The position numbers were made by a program, and so were the translations under genes. A stretch of 64,000 bases of DNA, taken from the NCBI RefSeq assembly GCF_010672455.1, contig NZ_JAAHGO010000012.1:507102-571101 (forward strand), written 5' to 3'. The notes beneath the pieces were generated by a model that saw only the letters and a program-made list of their open reading frames with translations, was not told where the DNA came from and made no database searches. Below, piece by piece: positions 18,323 to 27,520 of this stretch. Within the stretch, counting starts at the first letter, position 1; the number at the start of each line of letters is the position of its first letter. This DNA is from Okeania sp. SIO2C9 (GTDB lineage: Bacteria > Cyanobacteriota > Cyanobacteriia > Cyanobacteriales > Microcoleaceae).

Positions 18323-20641
18323 CTAATTATTTAAACTCCTAAATTCCGCAATATTTAAAGCAGCTAACCTCTGAATCTTTTCATCAGAATGATCAAGTAA
18401 ACCATTTAAAGTTTCTCTCGAATATGGAGTACCAATTTTCACTAAATCTCTCATTGCCATTTCCGAACCTTTCTCCGCTAAACCCTTCAATAAAGAAACA
18501 GCAATATCTCCCATATTAATAAGCGCTTGACGAGCATCCACCAAATCAATATCCTCATAATACCTAAACAAAATATCCGCCGCTTGTGGCAAATTTGTTT
18601 TAGATAAAGCCTTCACAGACGCCCTACGAACTTCCATAAATTCAGAATAATTCAAAGCATTTTCTAGAAACTCAAAAATAACTTTTCCCCTACCTCTTTC
18701 ACGAACATCAGAAGCAACTGCTCCAAAAGCTCTAGCCAAATTTTCATCAGAATTTGCTTCTGCCAATTTCTCCTTAAACTCTTCAATAATTCTCTCTGCT
18801 AAAACAGGAGAAACTTCTTGAGCATCAGCTAAACATTCAAAAGCTGTCAAAGAATCTTCCTGATAAATAACCTCTATTAAATTTGTACTATTTCCAGCAA
18901 ACCCACACCAAAGTTTAACCGTTTCCCGCCAACGTTCTGGGTCATTTTTAAACCTTTCTATTAACTCATTTTCTCTATCTCTCAAAGCTGTTGCTGCAAA
19001 ATATTCTTGCAAAGTTAAATGAGCAAACTGATATTTATCTCCCCTCTCAATTTCCAATAATAATCCACTACGTTCGACAATTTCTCTTAATATTGGTTGA
19101 GTATCTGTTTCAGGATTTAGATTTAGATCGGGTAAAACTTTTTGAATTTGTTCCAAGACAATTTGATAATCTAAACTTAAGTCATTTTTTTGTTGTTGAC
19201 TAGCATTATCCTGAGCAAATAAAGCTAAATGTTGTAGCACTCTCCGCTTATGAGCGCTCTCTTTATATTGATTAAAATTATTCTGCCATTGATTCAATAA
19301 AATATGAGTAGATTCTTGATAAAAATCTGACCGAGACTGAGGCAAAACAAAGGCAGGTTGAGTATAAAGATGAGCAACAATAGTCAACATTAAAGGATTT
19401 CTAGCTAACTCCATAATTAGAGGTCTATATCTCAAAGTTTGTATGAGTTGATCGATAGATTTATCGGGTGGCATTTGAGATTTCCATGCTTCTAAAAAGA
19501 GTCGCATTTGTCTGTCGCTAAATTCTTTAATATCTAAAGTTTTATCCACCGACTCAGCAAAATCATTCCGATAAACTGCTGCTCGACAAGTAATAATTCC
19601 TCGACATTTATCATGCTTATCTAATAAGTCATTAATAGCTTGTACAACTTGAGGGCGAATCAAACTTTTGACTTCATCTAATCCATCAAATAACAGAAAT
19701 AATTTCCCTGTTTTCAAACTTTGCTCAACAAAAGAATTAGCTTTAGGAAAATCATCCCTATCTAAAGCTTCTACTAATTTCTGTTTTAAGATTTCCATAT
19801 TGAGGGCAGAAATGTCTATTTCATTGAGGCGATATAACTCCAATAAAATCGGCACATATTCATTAGAAGAAGTTTTTAATTTTTCCCTCGCCCAAGAGAG
19901 AACAAGATATTTTAATAAAAGTGTTTTTCCAGCTCCAGGTTGCCCTTTAATAGCCAAACGATTATATTTTTTAATCTCAGAAAAATTAATTGGTTCATTA
20001 TTAGCTTTTTCCAAAAATTGCAAATCGACATAAACTTCTTGCAGACTTAAAGGACGATTCGGACGAAAAGGAATTTTTAGTTGTTCGTGTTTATTAATGA
20101 GACCTTTTTTATAGCGTTTTAGAGATAAATTCCAGAACAATTCAAAACCAGCAATTTGATTGTATAACCATTTGCCAAAGGTATTAACAAAATTAGTCAC
20201 CCAACCTTGTATAGCTTCCTTAAAAATCAAGAGAATAAAAAGTGCTACGGCAGCAAACCATCCCAACCCATAAAATAGATCGTCATTAATTTTTTCCCAC
20301 AGATTACTATCTTTTGCCTCCTTGAGTTTTGTATATTCTTCCTCATAAATTTTAGTAATTTCTGGAGTAGTTAAACCGACAGAATTTTTCTCATATAAAT
20401 CAATCATTAACCTACTATCCATTGCCTTATCATTTTCAACATGACGTTCGGCATAATCTTTAATTTCTTGAATAATAACTTCCCGACTTTGAACATTAGG
20501 TGTAGGTGTCTGAGTATAACTAGGTAATATCCAACTCCAACACAATACAATAGTTAAAGTTAGTAGAAACAAATTAATCGAAACCAGTCGGTTAAATTTG
20601 TGTCGAAAAAGTTGAGTGTAAGATAAATTGAATTTAGACAT
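18323..20641 (-). CDS. Membrane-anchored NACHT-domain STAND NTPase with HEAT-like C-terminus
   Basis: 772 residues. Two hydrophobic segments (about 20-41 and 124-142) flank a charged loop, placing the ATPase on one side of the membrane. The NACHT module has Walker A GQPGAGKT at 233-240 and Walker B LFLLFDGLDEV at 314-324, followed by the FAHLTLQEYFAA motif typical of NACHT winged-helix regions. The C-terminal 170 residues (ADILFRYYEDIDLVDARQAL, then MAMRDLVKIG and IQRLAALNIAEF) look like HEAT repeats. STAND NTPases are signal-activated switches; several bacterial NACHT proteins act in phage defence. Operonic with the membrane protein at 17573. Confidence 0.88.
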   Translation of the reverse strand: MSKFNLSYTQLFRHKFNRLVSINLFLLTLTIVLCWSWILPSYTQTPTPNVQSREVIIQEIKDYAERHVENDKAMDSRLMIDLYEKNSVGLTTPEITKIYEEEYTKLKEAKDSNLWEKINDDLFYGLGWFAAVALFILLIFKEAIQGWVTNFVNTFGKWLYNQIAGFELFWNLSLKRYKKGLINKHEQLKIPFRPNRPLSLQEVYVDLQFLEKANNEPINFSEIKKYNRLAIKGQPGAGKTLLLKYLVLSWAREKLKTSSNEYVPILLELYRLNEIDISALNMEILKQKLVEALDRDDFPKANSFVEQSLKTGKLFLLFDGLDEVKSLIRPQVVQAINDLLDKHDKCRGIITCRAAVYRNDFAESVDKTLDIKEFSDRQMRLFLEAWKSQMPPDKSIDQLIQTLRYRPLIMELARNPLMLTIVAHLYTQPAFVLPQSRSDFYQESTHILLNQWQNNFNQYKESAHKRRVLQHLALFAQDNASQQQKNDLSLDYQIVLEQIQKVLPDLNLNPETDTQPILREIVERSGLLLEIERGDKYQFAHLTLQEYFAATALRDRENELIERFKNDPERWRETVKLWCGFAGNSTNLIEVIYQEDSLTAFECLADAQEVSPVLAERIIEEFKEKLAEANSDENLARAFGAVASDVRERGRGKVIFEFLENALNYSEFMEVRRASVKALSKTNLPQAADILFRYYEDIDLVDARQALINMGDIAVSLLKGLAEKGSEMAMRDLVKIGTPYSRETLNGLLDHSDEKIQRLAALNIAEFRSLNN

Positions 20642-20808
20642 ATCAAGCTAATTATTCAGGAAGTTATACCGTTTCACGGAAGTCAAAAATCAAAAGTCAA
20701 AATTAAGATTTTATAGGCTTAAAACTTTGAAGTTACAGTAATTTTACAAAACTATTTAACATTAAAAAGCTGAGAGCTGAGAGCTGATTGCTGATAGCTG
20801 AATGCCTA

Positions 20809-21366
20809 CTAATCAAACACAGGCGGCCAAAGTTCAACAACAGGTAATTCCCATTCACCAAATAATTCAGGAATAGTCAAAATATCTCCATTTTCTAACT
20901 TAATTTCTTCACAATGAGGACGATAAACAATAACTATTTCTTTGTCAGGATCTATCAATATTCCTACTTCCGCTCCTAATTCTAAATACTTCTTTATTTT
21001 CTTTTTTAAAGGCTTAATTCTGTCACTTTGAGATTTAATTTCTACTACTAAATCTGGCACCAACTCCCCAAAATAACGAACACTTTTTTTCAAACGTTGG
21101 GCACGAACAAAAGAAACATCAGGAACTTTTAAATTACTGTCTGGAAGAATAAAAGCACCACTAGAATCAAACAAACGTCCGAGACGACGTGGGTAAACCC
21201 AATTACCTAATAATCTAATTAACTGAACCCCAACTTCACTAGAAATAATATCCGACGGACCCGTGACTAATATCTTTCCTTCATCTAATTCTAATTGATA
21301 ATCTAAATCTAATTTATCAAGAGTACCTTGCAATATTTCTAAGTCTTTAACTGTGAGATTTGACAT
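20809..21366 (-). CDS. Uma2 family (DUF820) restriction-endonuclease-like protein
   Basis: 185 residues, full length for the family. The PD-(D/E)xK-like core is visible as PDVSFV (about 98-103) and PDLVVEIKSQSD (about 124-135), with downstream KKKIKKYLELGAEVGILIDP. Uma2 proteins are extremely numerous in cyanobacteria and their substrate is unknown. It lies downstream of nothing obvious: 167 bp of repeat-like spacer separates it from the NACHT gene on the same strand. A second, divergent Uma2 gene is at 44859. Confidence 0.87.
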   Translation of the reverse strand: MSNLTVKDLEILQGTLDKLDLDYQLELDEGKILVTGPSDIISSEVGVQLIRLLGNWVYPRRLGRLFDSSGAFILPDSNLKVPDVSFVRAQRLKKSVRYFGELVPDLVVEIKSQSDRIKPLKKKIKKYLELGAEVGILIDPDKEIVIVYRPHCEEIKLENGDILTIPELFGEWELPVVELWPPVFD

Positions 21367-21483
21367 ATAATTTTTAGGAATTAAAGAATATATAAAAGGG
21401 AACAGAGAACAAGTCTCTATCCCCTTATTAATAATTATAATTGCTGATAGCTGAGAGCTGATAGCTGATAGCTGACTACCTAA

Positions 21484-22005
21484 TTAATTCGCAATTCTCA
21501 ATAATTCCACATCAAAAATCAGAGTAGCATTAGGAGGTATAACCCCACCAGCACCACTAGCGCCATACCCTAATTCCGGTGGAATAATAAACTTACGACG
21601 TTCACCAACTTTCATACTCGCTACCCCTTCATCCCAACCTTTAATAACTCGACCTACACCAACTGGAAATTGGAAAGGTTGATTGCGATCGCGAGAACTA
21701 TCAAACTTAGAACCATCCGTTAAAGTTCCAGTATAGTGAACCACAACTGTTTGACCTTTTTGAGGAGTAGCGCCATCTCCTTCTTTCAAGACCACATACT
21801 GAAGACCAGATTCAGTAGTAATAGTTTCTTCATTATTTTCAGTCATAATATTTTCTGCCACTTGTTCTTGAACTTCAGTAGAATTTATAGTACTTGGTGT
21901 ATTTTGAGAAGCAACTGCCCCTTTTTCCGAACCTGTGATTTGAGCAACAATCAAAACTAAACCACAGAATATTACTACCGCCAAACTAATAATAATTCCT
22001 CGCAA
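21484..22005 (-). CDS. FKBP-type peptidyl-prolyl cis-trans isomerase, membrane anchored
   Basis: 173 residues. Start is TTG at 22005, chosen because a strong AGGAGG lies 7 nt before it and no internal ATG gives a complete N-terminus. Residues 3-22 form a signal anchor; a Q/N/T-rich linker follows; the FKBP domain spans about 75-173 with [36 protein letters not shown] and the C-terminal [16 protein letters not shown]. It catalyses proline isomerisation and probably assists folding in the periplasm or thylakoid lumen. Confidence 0.92.
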   Translation of the reverse strand: MRGIIISLAVVIFCGLVLIVAQITGSEKGAVASQNTPSTINSTEVQEQVAENIMTENNEETITTESGLQYVVLKEGDGATPQKGQTVVVHYTGTLTDGSKFDSSRDRNQPFQFPVGVGRVIKGWDEGVASMKVGERRKFIIPPELGYGASGAGGVIPPNATLIFDVELLRIAN

Positions 22006-22357
22006 AATTAATCCTCCTAATTTAAGTTAAAAGTCAAAAATTATCAGTTGAAGTTTAAATTATAGCTACTATATTTTGCAGCTACACTAGCGTCAGTTGT
22101 AATTTTTCCAATCTCACAACTAACTTTATAAACACTCTAAACAACCTCCCATTTTCTCTAATTTGTATTTTTGAAAAAAAATCAAACAGAAAAAGCAGAA
22201 CGTAACAACTGAAAAATTAATAACTATAATATTTGATACTAAAATCAATCTTCCATATAATTAAGTCAACACCAAAAATTAATATGAAAGTTTAACTTTA
22301 ACTAAGATTCCAGATATTGTTAAATAACATAGCAGTTGTCAGGGAAGTTAGAACATT

Positions 22358-22515
22358 CTCACACCTCTCAAATTTAATCATTGGTGCAAACCTAAATTCT
22401 AAATTATGAATTCTAAATTCTAAATTCTAAATTCTAACTGACACCTCTCAAATTTAATCACTGGTGCAAATCTAAATTCTAAATTCTAAATTCTAAATTC
22501 TAAATTCTAAATTCA
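22358..22515. repeat. Duplicated CACACCTCTCAAATTTAATC block with AAATTCT heptamer runs
   Basis: The block ACACCTCTCAAATTTAATCA(T/C)TGGTGCAAA occurs twice (about 22361 and 22441), each followed by runs of the heptamer AAATTCT/TAAATTC that end at the phasin-like gene stop. The remaining upstream spacer (22006-22357) shows no gene. Confidence 0.6.
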
Positions 22516-22842
22516 TTAACGCCAATTACGATTTTCTAAATCTCTGATCTGACGCTCCAAACGGTCCAAACGACCCCGGAGTTCGTCCAATTCTGATTGA
22601 CGAGGAACACCTATATCCTGCATGACATTCCGCATTTGTCGCTGCATCTGAGTTTCCCAGTTTCCTTGCTCTGAGCTAAGTTGCTGCATTATATCATCAA
22701 CAAAAGTTTTAGCTTGGTCTGGGTTGATAGTACCATCTTTAACCCATTGGTTAGTGACTTCCTGTATTTTTTCGGCCACTAGGGAAGTTGTACCAATGCC
22801 AATCATTAAAAGTTGTTTAAGTAGATTTTCAGTATTATTCAT
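22516..22842 (-). CDS. Phasin-like / PhaI-F-type coiled-coil protein
   Basis: 108 residues. An N-terminal amphipathic helix (NTENLLKQLLMIGIGTTSLV), a segment VNQWVKDG-like followed by DQAKTFVDDIM, and a C-terminal leucine-zipper-type coiled coil (SELDELRGRLDRLERQIRDL, about 82-101). This matches the small phasin-superfamily proteins widespread in cyanobacteria; a role at polyhydroxyalkanoate granules or in membrane association is not shown by the sequence. Alone on its strand, divergent from the zinc-ribbon gene at 22961. Confidence 0.7.
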   Translation of the reverse strand: MNNTENLLKQLLMIGIGTTSLVAEKIQEVTNQWVKDGTINPDQAKTFVDDIMQQLSSEQGNWETQMQRQMRNVMQDIGVPRQSELDELRGRLDRLERQIRDLENRNWR

Positions 22843-22960
22843 ATTTTTTTCCTATTTCTATATTTTTAGGTACAAAGGAGCAACTAACTTAGAGTTAAGC
22901 TACAAATTTAAACTGTAGATAAATAAAGTTGTTGAATTCAATATATCTAGCATAATCAAA

Positions 22961-23314
22961 ATGTCAAATTGTCCTCGTTGTCATCAACCAATTGATAGTC
23001 AGGCGATCGTTTGTCCGCATTGTCGAGTTTCTCTTAAAGCTTTTGGTCATCCAGGAATTCCTATTTATCACACTCAAACAGAAGAATATTTGTGTAATAG
23101 CTGTATCTACCATTTTGATGATACCTGTAATTTTCCTCAACGTCCCTATGCTAAAAATTGTACTCTTTATCATGACCAGTCTGAACCCCTTGTACCTCCT
23201 ACTAATTTTAATCATATTAGTTGGTTTGGAACTGTCAAATTTTGGTTTCAAAGAAATACTATTTGGTGGTTATTGTTAAGTTTAGCTCTTATCAGTTTGA
23301 TAATTTCTTTTTGA
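22961..23314 (+). CDS. Zinc-ribbon small membrane protein with a second four-cysteine module
   Basis: 117 residues. The N-terminal zinc ribbon has C4, C7, C18 and C21. A second cluster, C45-x2-C48-x7-C56-x10-C67 (LCNSCIYHFDDTCNF then NCTLYHD), has the same spacing and much of the same sequence as a cluster inside the sensor kinase NblS at 24769. A single hydrophobic segment at about 100-116 anchors the C-terminus. Function unknown; it may bind zinc or an Fe-S cofactor. It faces nblS convergently, the two separated by 1.45 kb of repeats. Confidence 0.85.
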   Translation: MSNCPRCHQPIDSQAIVCPHCRVSLKAFGHPGIPIYHTQTEEYLCNSCIYHFDDTCNFPQRPYAKNCTLYHDQSEPLVPPTNFNHISWFGTVKFWFQRNTIWWLLLSLALISLIISF

Positions 23315-23400
23315 AATTCCCCGCAGCTATTTCCGAGGAAGCGATCGCCCAATATATAAAAACTTTAAAACTCTGATTCCTGTTCCCTAGTTCTGGAATA

Positions 23401-24768
23401 GAGTTACATCTAATAATTAATGTTTTTCTGATACTATAGTCATTTCAAATAAGAATGAAACACTTTTTTAGCTAAAACTATTTCAAGGTAAGAAATCCTT
23501 GTCTCAATCTCAACTGAAATAACTATATATTTGGCTCAAAAACTGGTATAGCAGTCGAAAAAGAGGTTAGAACATATCCAAAGTTTAAAACTCAGACAAC
23601 GTAATATTTTTACTTTGGAATTTTTACTTTTTACTTTGGAATTATTCTAAAGTTTAGTTACATCTAATAATTAATTTTATTCTGATACTATATCTGACTC
23701 AAAAACTGGTATAGAAGTTGAAGGAAATATTTGGATATGTCCTAACCTTAAAACTCAGACAACGTAATTTTTTTCCTTTGGAATTTTTACTTTTTCCTTT
23801 GGAATTATTCTAAAGTTTAGTTACATCTAATAATTAATTTTATTCTGATACTATATCTGACTCAAAAACTGGTATAGAAGTTGAAGGAAAGCTTTGGATA
23901 TGTCCTAACCTTAAAACTCAGACAACGTAATTTTTTTCCTTTTTCCTTCTTCCTTCTTCCTTCTTCCTTCTTCCTTATTCCTTCTCCTATAAATCAAACC
24001 AGAAAATTGTACCCAGTATATATAGTCATCTTGAATAATGTTTCAGTCATTACTCAATAGATAAAAAATTTTTAACCCTGATTCCTGTTGCCTAGTTCTG
24101 GAGTTGAGTTACATCTAAATAATTAATTTTTTTCTGATACTATAGTCATTTAAAATAAGAATGAAACACTTTTTTAGCTGAAACTCTTTCAAAGCAAAAA
24201 ATCCTTGTCTCAATCTCAACTGAAATAACTATATATTTGACTCAAAAACTGGTAAATAAAATCCGAAAATTGTACCCAGTATATATAGCAGTCTTAAATA
24301 ATTTTTCAGCGATCGCCCAATATATAAAAAGTTTAAAACTCTGATTCCTATTCCCTAGTTATAGAGTTGAGTTACATCTAAATAATTATAGTTATTCTGA
24401 TACTATATCTGGATAAAAAACTGGTATAGCAGTCGAAATAAAGGTTAGAAAATATCGTTTAAAACTCATACAAAGTAATACTTTTACTTTTAACTTTTGA
24501 ATTATTCTAAAGTTGAGTTACATCTAAATAATTATAGTTATTCTGATACTATATCTTACTTAAAAACTGGTATGGCAGTCGAAGGAAAGGTTAGAAAATA
24601 TCCAAAACTTAAAACTCATACAACGTAATATTTTTCCCTCTTCCCTCTTCCCTCTTCCCTCTTCCTTCTTCCTTCTTCCCTCTTCCTTCTTCCTTCTTCC
24701 TTCTTCCTTCTTCCTTCTTCCCTCTTCCTTCTTCCTTCTTCCTTCTTCCTTCTTCCTTCTTCCTTCTT
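23401..24768. repeat. At least six degenerate echoes of the nblS 3' end
   Basis: The last ~75 bp of nblS (24769-24845: GAGTTACATCTAATAATT, then TTCTGATACTATA, then CAAAAACTGGTA) recur at about 23402-23440, 23651-23717, 23814-23880, 24098-24147, 24363-24430 and 24507-24580. Some also carry the more internal AAATTGTACCCA piece (about 24000 and 24265). Copies are separated by a GCAGTCGAA..AAGGTTAGAAAATAT spacer and by CTTCCTT-type runs. All lie in the same orientation as nblS. Confidence 0.8.
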
Positions 24769-24772
24769 CTAA
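24633..24772. repeat. Heptamer microsatellite (TTCCCTC/TTCCTTC)
   Basis: Roughly 19 successive heptamers TTCCCTC or TTCCTTC run into the 3' end of nblS. The same heptamer occurs in short runs elsewhere (23941, 48425, 54880). Confidence 0.85.
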
Positions 24773-26949
24773 AGTTGAGTTACATCTAATAATTGACTTT
24801 CTTCTGATACTATATTTTGTTCAAAAACTGGTAAATCAAACCAGAAAGTTGTACCCACACCAAGTTCACTAACTAACTGAACCTTACTATGATGCTTATC
24901 CATAATATTCCTGACAATAGACAAACCCAAACCAGTTCCTTCCAAAGTATGAACTCGATTTTCTACTCGGAAAAACCTCTCAAAAATAGCCTCTTGGTCT
25001 TCAGGTTCAATACCACTTCCTGTATCTGAAATTTCAACTCTGACAAACTTTTGACAACTTGGTTCTGAAGGTAAATGTAAATCTATTGGTCGAGGAGGAG
25101 GAGGAGAAACTATCCATCCCCCCTCTTCAATTTGTTGAGCTTCAATATTGCAAATTTCAGAGTCAGATTCTAATGTATATGCTCGAATCATTATTTTTCC
25201 CCCTGCTTCAGTAAATTTCATAGCATTGCCCACTAAATTAGCAAATACTTGTAACAATAAATCATAATGACCCACTACAGAAGGTAAGTTAGGTTCTATC
25301 TCATAATTTAATTCTATTTCCTTATCTTTAGCATTAAGTTGATAAGTTCTTAAAGTTTGTTCTATAGGTTGAGCAATATCAACAGCATCTAGATGATAAA
25401 TATGACAAGATTCTAGACGACTCAAATCTAAAACATCATTAACTAAACGAGTCAAACGGTCTGTTTCATGATTAGCAGTTTCCAGAAATTCCCCTCTTTC
25501 TGTTTCACTTAAATCTTCACCATATTCATACAAAGTTTCGATAAAAGACTTAATATTAAACAGAGGAGTTCTTAACTCGTGAGATACATTACTAATAAAC
25601 TGACTTTTAGCTTCATTTAACTCTACTTCGCGGGTAATATCTTGCACAGTCATCGCAATTCCTTTCAGACTATCTCGGTACTCAGAATTTAAACCTTTTT
25701 CTAATTTATCTTCATAAAGAGTACATTCAATAACTTCAGGACGTTCAATAGAATTACAAGTATCATCTGCATCATAAATACAACTTTGACAAAGAGACTC
25801 TTTACCTGGCGCTCTATGCAACAAAACCGTTGTTAATAACACTCTAATTGTACGTTTATTTGGTTCATCCAAAGTGCAGCAATATTCACCACCTTCTATT
25901 TCTCCTCCAGCTATTTGATAAAGCGGTCTACTAATCTCCATTTGTACAGCTACAGGCAAATAATCAATAACATTTTCACCCACAACATTTTTGCCTTCCC
26001 AACTAAAAATTCGCCTAGCAGTAGAATTAACCAACATAAGTTGTAGATTAGCATCCAACAATAAAGCACCATCAGCAATAGTCGAAACCAAAGTCTCTAA
26101 CTTAGCTTTTTCTGCTCTTAATTCTTCAATATTTTGCTTCTTATAATTTTCTAACTGCTCTCCCATTTCATTAAAGCTAAAAATCAATTCCCCCAATTCT
26201 CCTCCAAATGGTAAATCAATCCTTTGCTTAAAATTTCCCTGAGCAATATTTCTCACACCTTCTGATAATTCCTTAATCGGTTTAGTAATAATCAAAGCAT
26301 TAAACACCGCCCCTAAAATTACCATTGCCCAAATCGAAACAAACACTGCCAAAGTAACATCTCTAGTAAGATTTGAAGAAATAACAGCAGTAGGATTAGG
26401 ATTAATTCCTATTGCCAAAACCCCTAAATATTGACCATCTTGAATTAAGGGTATAAAAACATCTGTTAATTCTCCATTAGGAGTTAAATGTTGTCGCACC
26501 ATCGGTAGGACAGACAAATTTCCTGCCTCTACATTGGCCATAAAATCTTCCGGTAGTTGAATGCGACGGCGTAAAGTCAGGGACGTTTTTACCTCTGATT
26601 CTGAGAAAGGCAGACCAAGGAAAATTTTTCCTTCCTCATCCGCGTAGAGCATATAACGTACACTAGAGGTGCTGCTGTAGAAAAGTCGAGAAAAACGAGC
26701 TACTTCGTTGCGTTTGCCTTCTGCCACTAGGGGAGCGACATTTGCAGCCAATAATAGTCCCAGGTCTCGACCATAGCGAGTATCATTGAGACGAGCATCC
26801 TGTTGAATAGTATTTACCGCCCAAAAAGAAAAACTACTCATTAGCAAAGACACCATCAGGGTGACAACTGCCATGAGTTTGGTCTGGAGGGTAAACTCAG
26901 ACCACCAGTTAGCGATAATTTCTCCGATTTTTTTTAGGAGGGGAAGCAT
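24769..26949 (-). CDS. nblS: Sensor histidine kinase NblS (Hik33 type)
   Basis: 726 residues from the ATG at 26949; a TTG four codons upstream is an alternative. Order: membrane segment ~24-45, periplasmic sensor region, second membrane segment ~197-220, HAMP (TKPIKELSEGVRNIAQGNF), PAS (VSTIADGALLLDANLQLML), then a cysteine cluster C387-x2-C390-x7-C398-x10-C409, HisKA with FISNVSHELRTPLFNIKSF (His457) and HATPase with NLVGNAMKFTEA, DTGSGIEPED and GTGLGLSIVR. In cyanobacteria this kinase controls phycobilisome degradation and high-light, cold and redox responses. Its extreme 3' end is echoed repeatedly in the downstream spacer. Single gene, apparently monocistronic. Confidence 0.92.
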   Translation of the reverse strand: MLPLLKKIGEIIANWWSEFTLQTKLMAVVTLMVSLLMSSFSFWAVNTIQQDARLNDTRYGRDLGLLLAANVAPLVAEGKRNEVARFSRLFYSSTSSVRYMLYADEEGKIFLGLPFSESEVKTSLTLRRRIQLPEDFMANVEAGNLSVLPMVRQHLTPNGELTDVFIPLIQDGQYLGVLAIGINPNPTAVISSNLTRDVTLAVFVSIWAMVILGAVFNALIITKPIKELSEGVRNIAQGNFKQRIDLPFGGELGELIFSFNEMGEQLENYKKQNIEELRAEKAKLETLVSTIADGALLLDANLQLMLVNSTARRIFSWEGKNVVGENVIDYLPVAVQMEISRPLYQIAGGEIEGGEYCCTLDEPNKRTIRVLLTTVLLHRAPGKESLCQSCIYDADDTCNSIERPEVIECTLYEDKLEKGLNSEYRDSLKGIAMTVQDITREVELNEAKSQFISNVSHELRTPLFNIKSFIETLYEYGEDLSETERGEFLETANHETDRLTRLVNDVLDLSRLESCHIYHLDAVDIAQPIEQTLRTYQLNAKDKEIELNYEIEPNLPSVVGHYDLLLQVFANLVGNAMKFTEAGGKIMIRAYTLESDSEICNIEAQQIEEGGWIVSPPPPRPIDLHLPSEPSCQKFVRVEISDTGSGIEPEDQEAIFERFFRVENRVHTLEGTGLGLSIVRNIMDKHHSKVQLVSELGVGTTFWFDLPVFEQNIVSEESQLLDVTQL

Positions 26950-27237
26950 TTTAAAAGTCAAAAGTCAAAAGTCAAAAGTCAAAAGTTAAAATTACTTCTC
27001 GACTCTATAATATATTAACTAGGATAGTTAGGAATCTCTAAAAGGTTATATTGATTTTATTTGTTAGTTGTAGTCAAAGAGAATGGAGAGTAGAAAGTTG
27101 GTAGTTCTATGTAGTTCTATGTAGTAGATAGGTTTTGCTGCATGAAATCTGAAAATTAGGGGTTTATAGATTTATTCAGCAGAACCTGGATAGAAAACTT
27201 TTACCCTGTCTACTGTCCCGTCTTAAGTTATTAGCCG
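26950..27237. other. Gene-free spacer upstream of nblS
   Basis: No gene seen. AAAAGTC heptamers lie just before the nblS start. No clear promoter hexamers recognised. Confidence 0.4.
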
Positions 27238-27396
27238 AGAAGTTCATTAATGGATAATGGATAATTACCTCTGGTTAAAACTGAGAGGATTGAACATAAG
27301 GAAATATTGTTTCTTTTTTTCCCCTTTAAAGGGGAGGCTAATAAAGCTGAATTATTTAATTGATAATTATTAATTATTAATTATTCGGTAAAGACC
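27238..27396. repeat. Dispersed repeat ending ATTATTCGGTAA, copy 1
   Basis: GGATAATTACC, then ATAAGGAAATATT, a palindromic CCCCTTTAAAGGGG core and TAATTAT heptamers before TTCGGTAA. A near-matching copy with the same order lies at 52710-52900 in front of another gene. Confidence 0.6.
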
Positions 27397-27520
27397 AAGT
27401 TTGAACGTTCCTATACTCCCAGTTGATAACTTAATCAAAATGTGATTATAAAGGCAAGCAAGAGCATTATTTCAAGTTCAGCTCCCATTAGCGGCATATA
27501 TATAATTTCATAATAATAGA

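Noticed and set aside
24633-24772. Possible CRISPR-like array in the CTTCCTT tract
   Set aside because: Pure heptamer microsatellite with no spacers and no cas genes.
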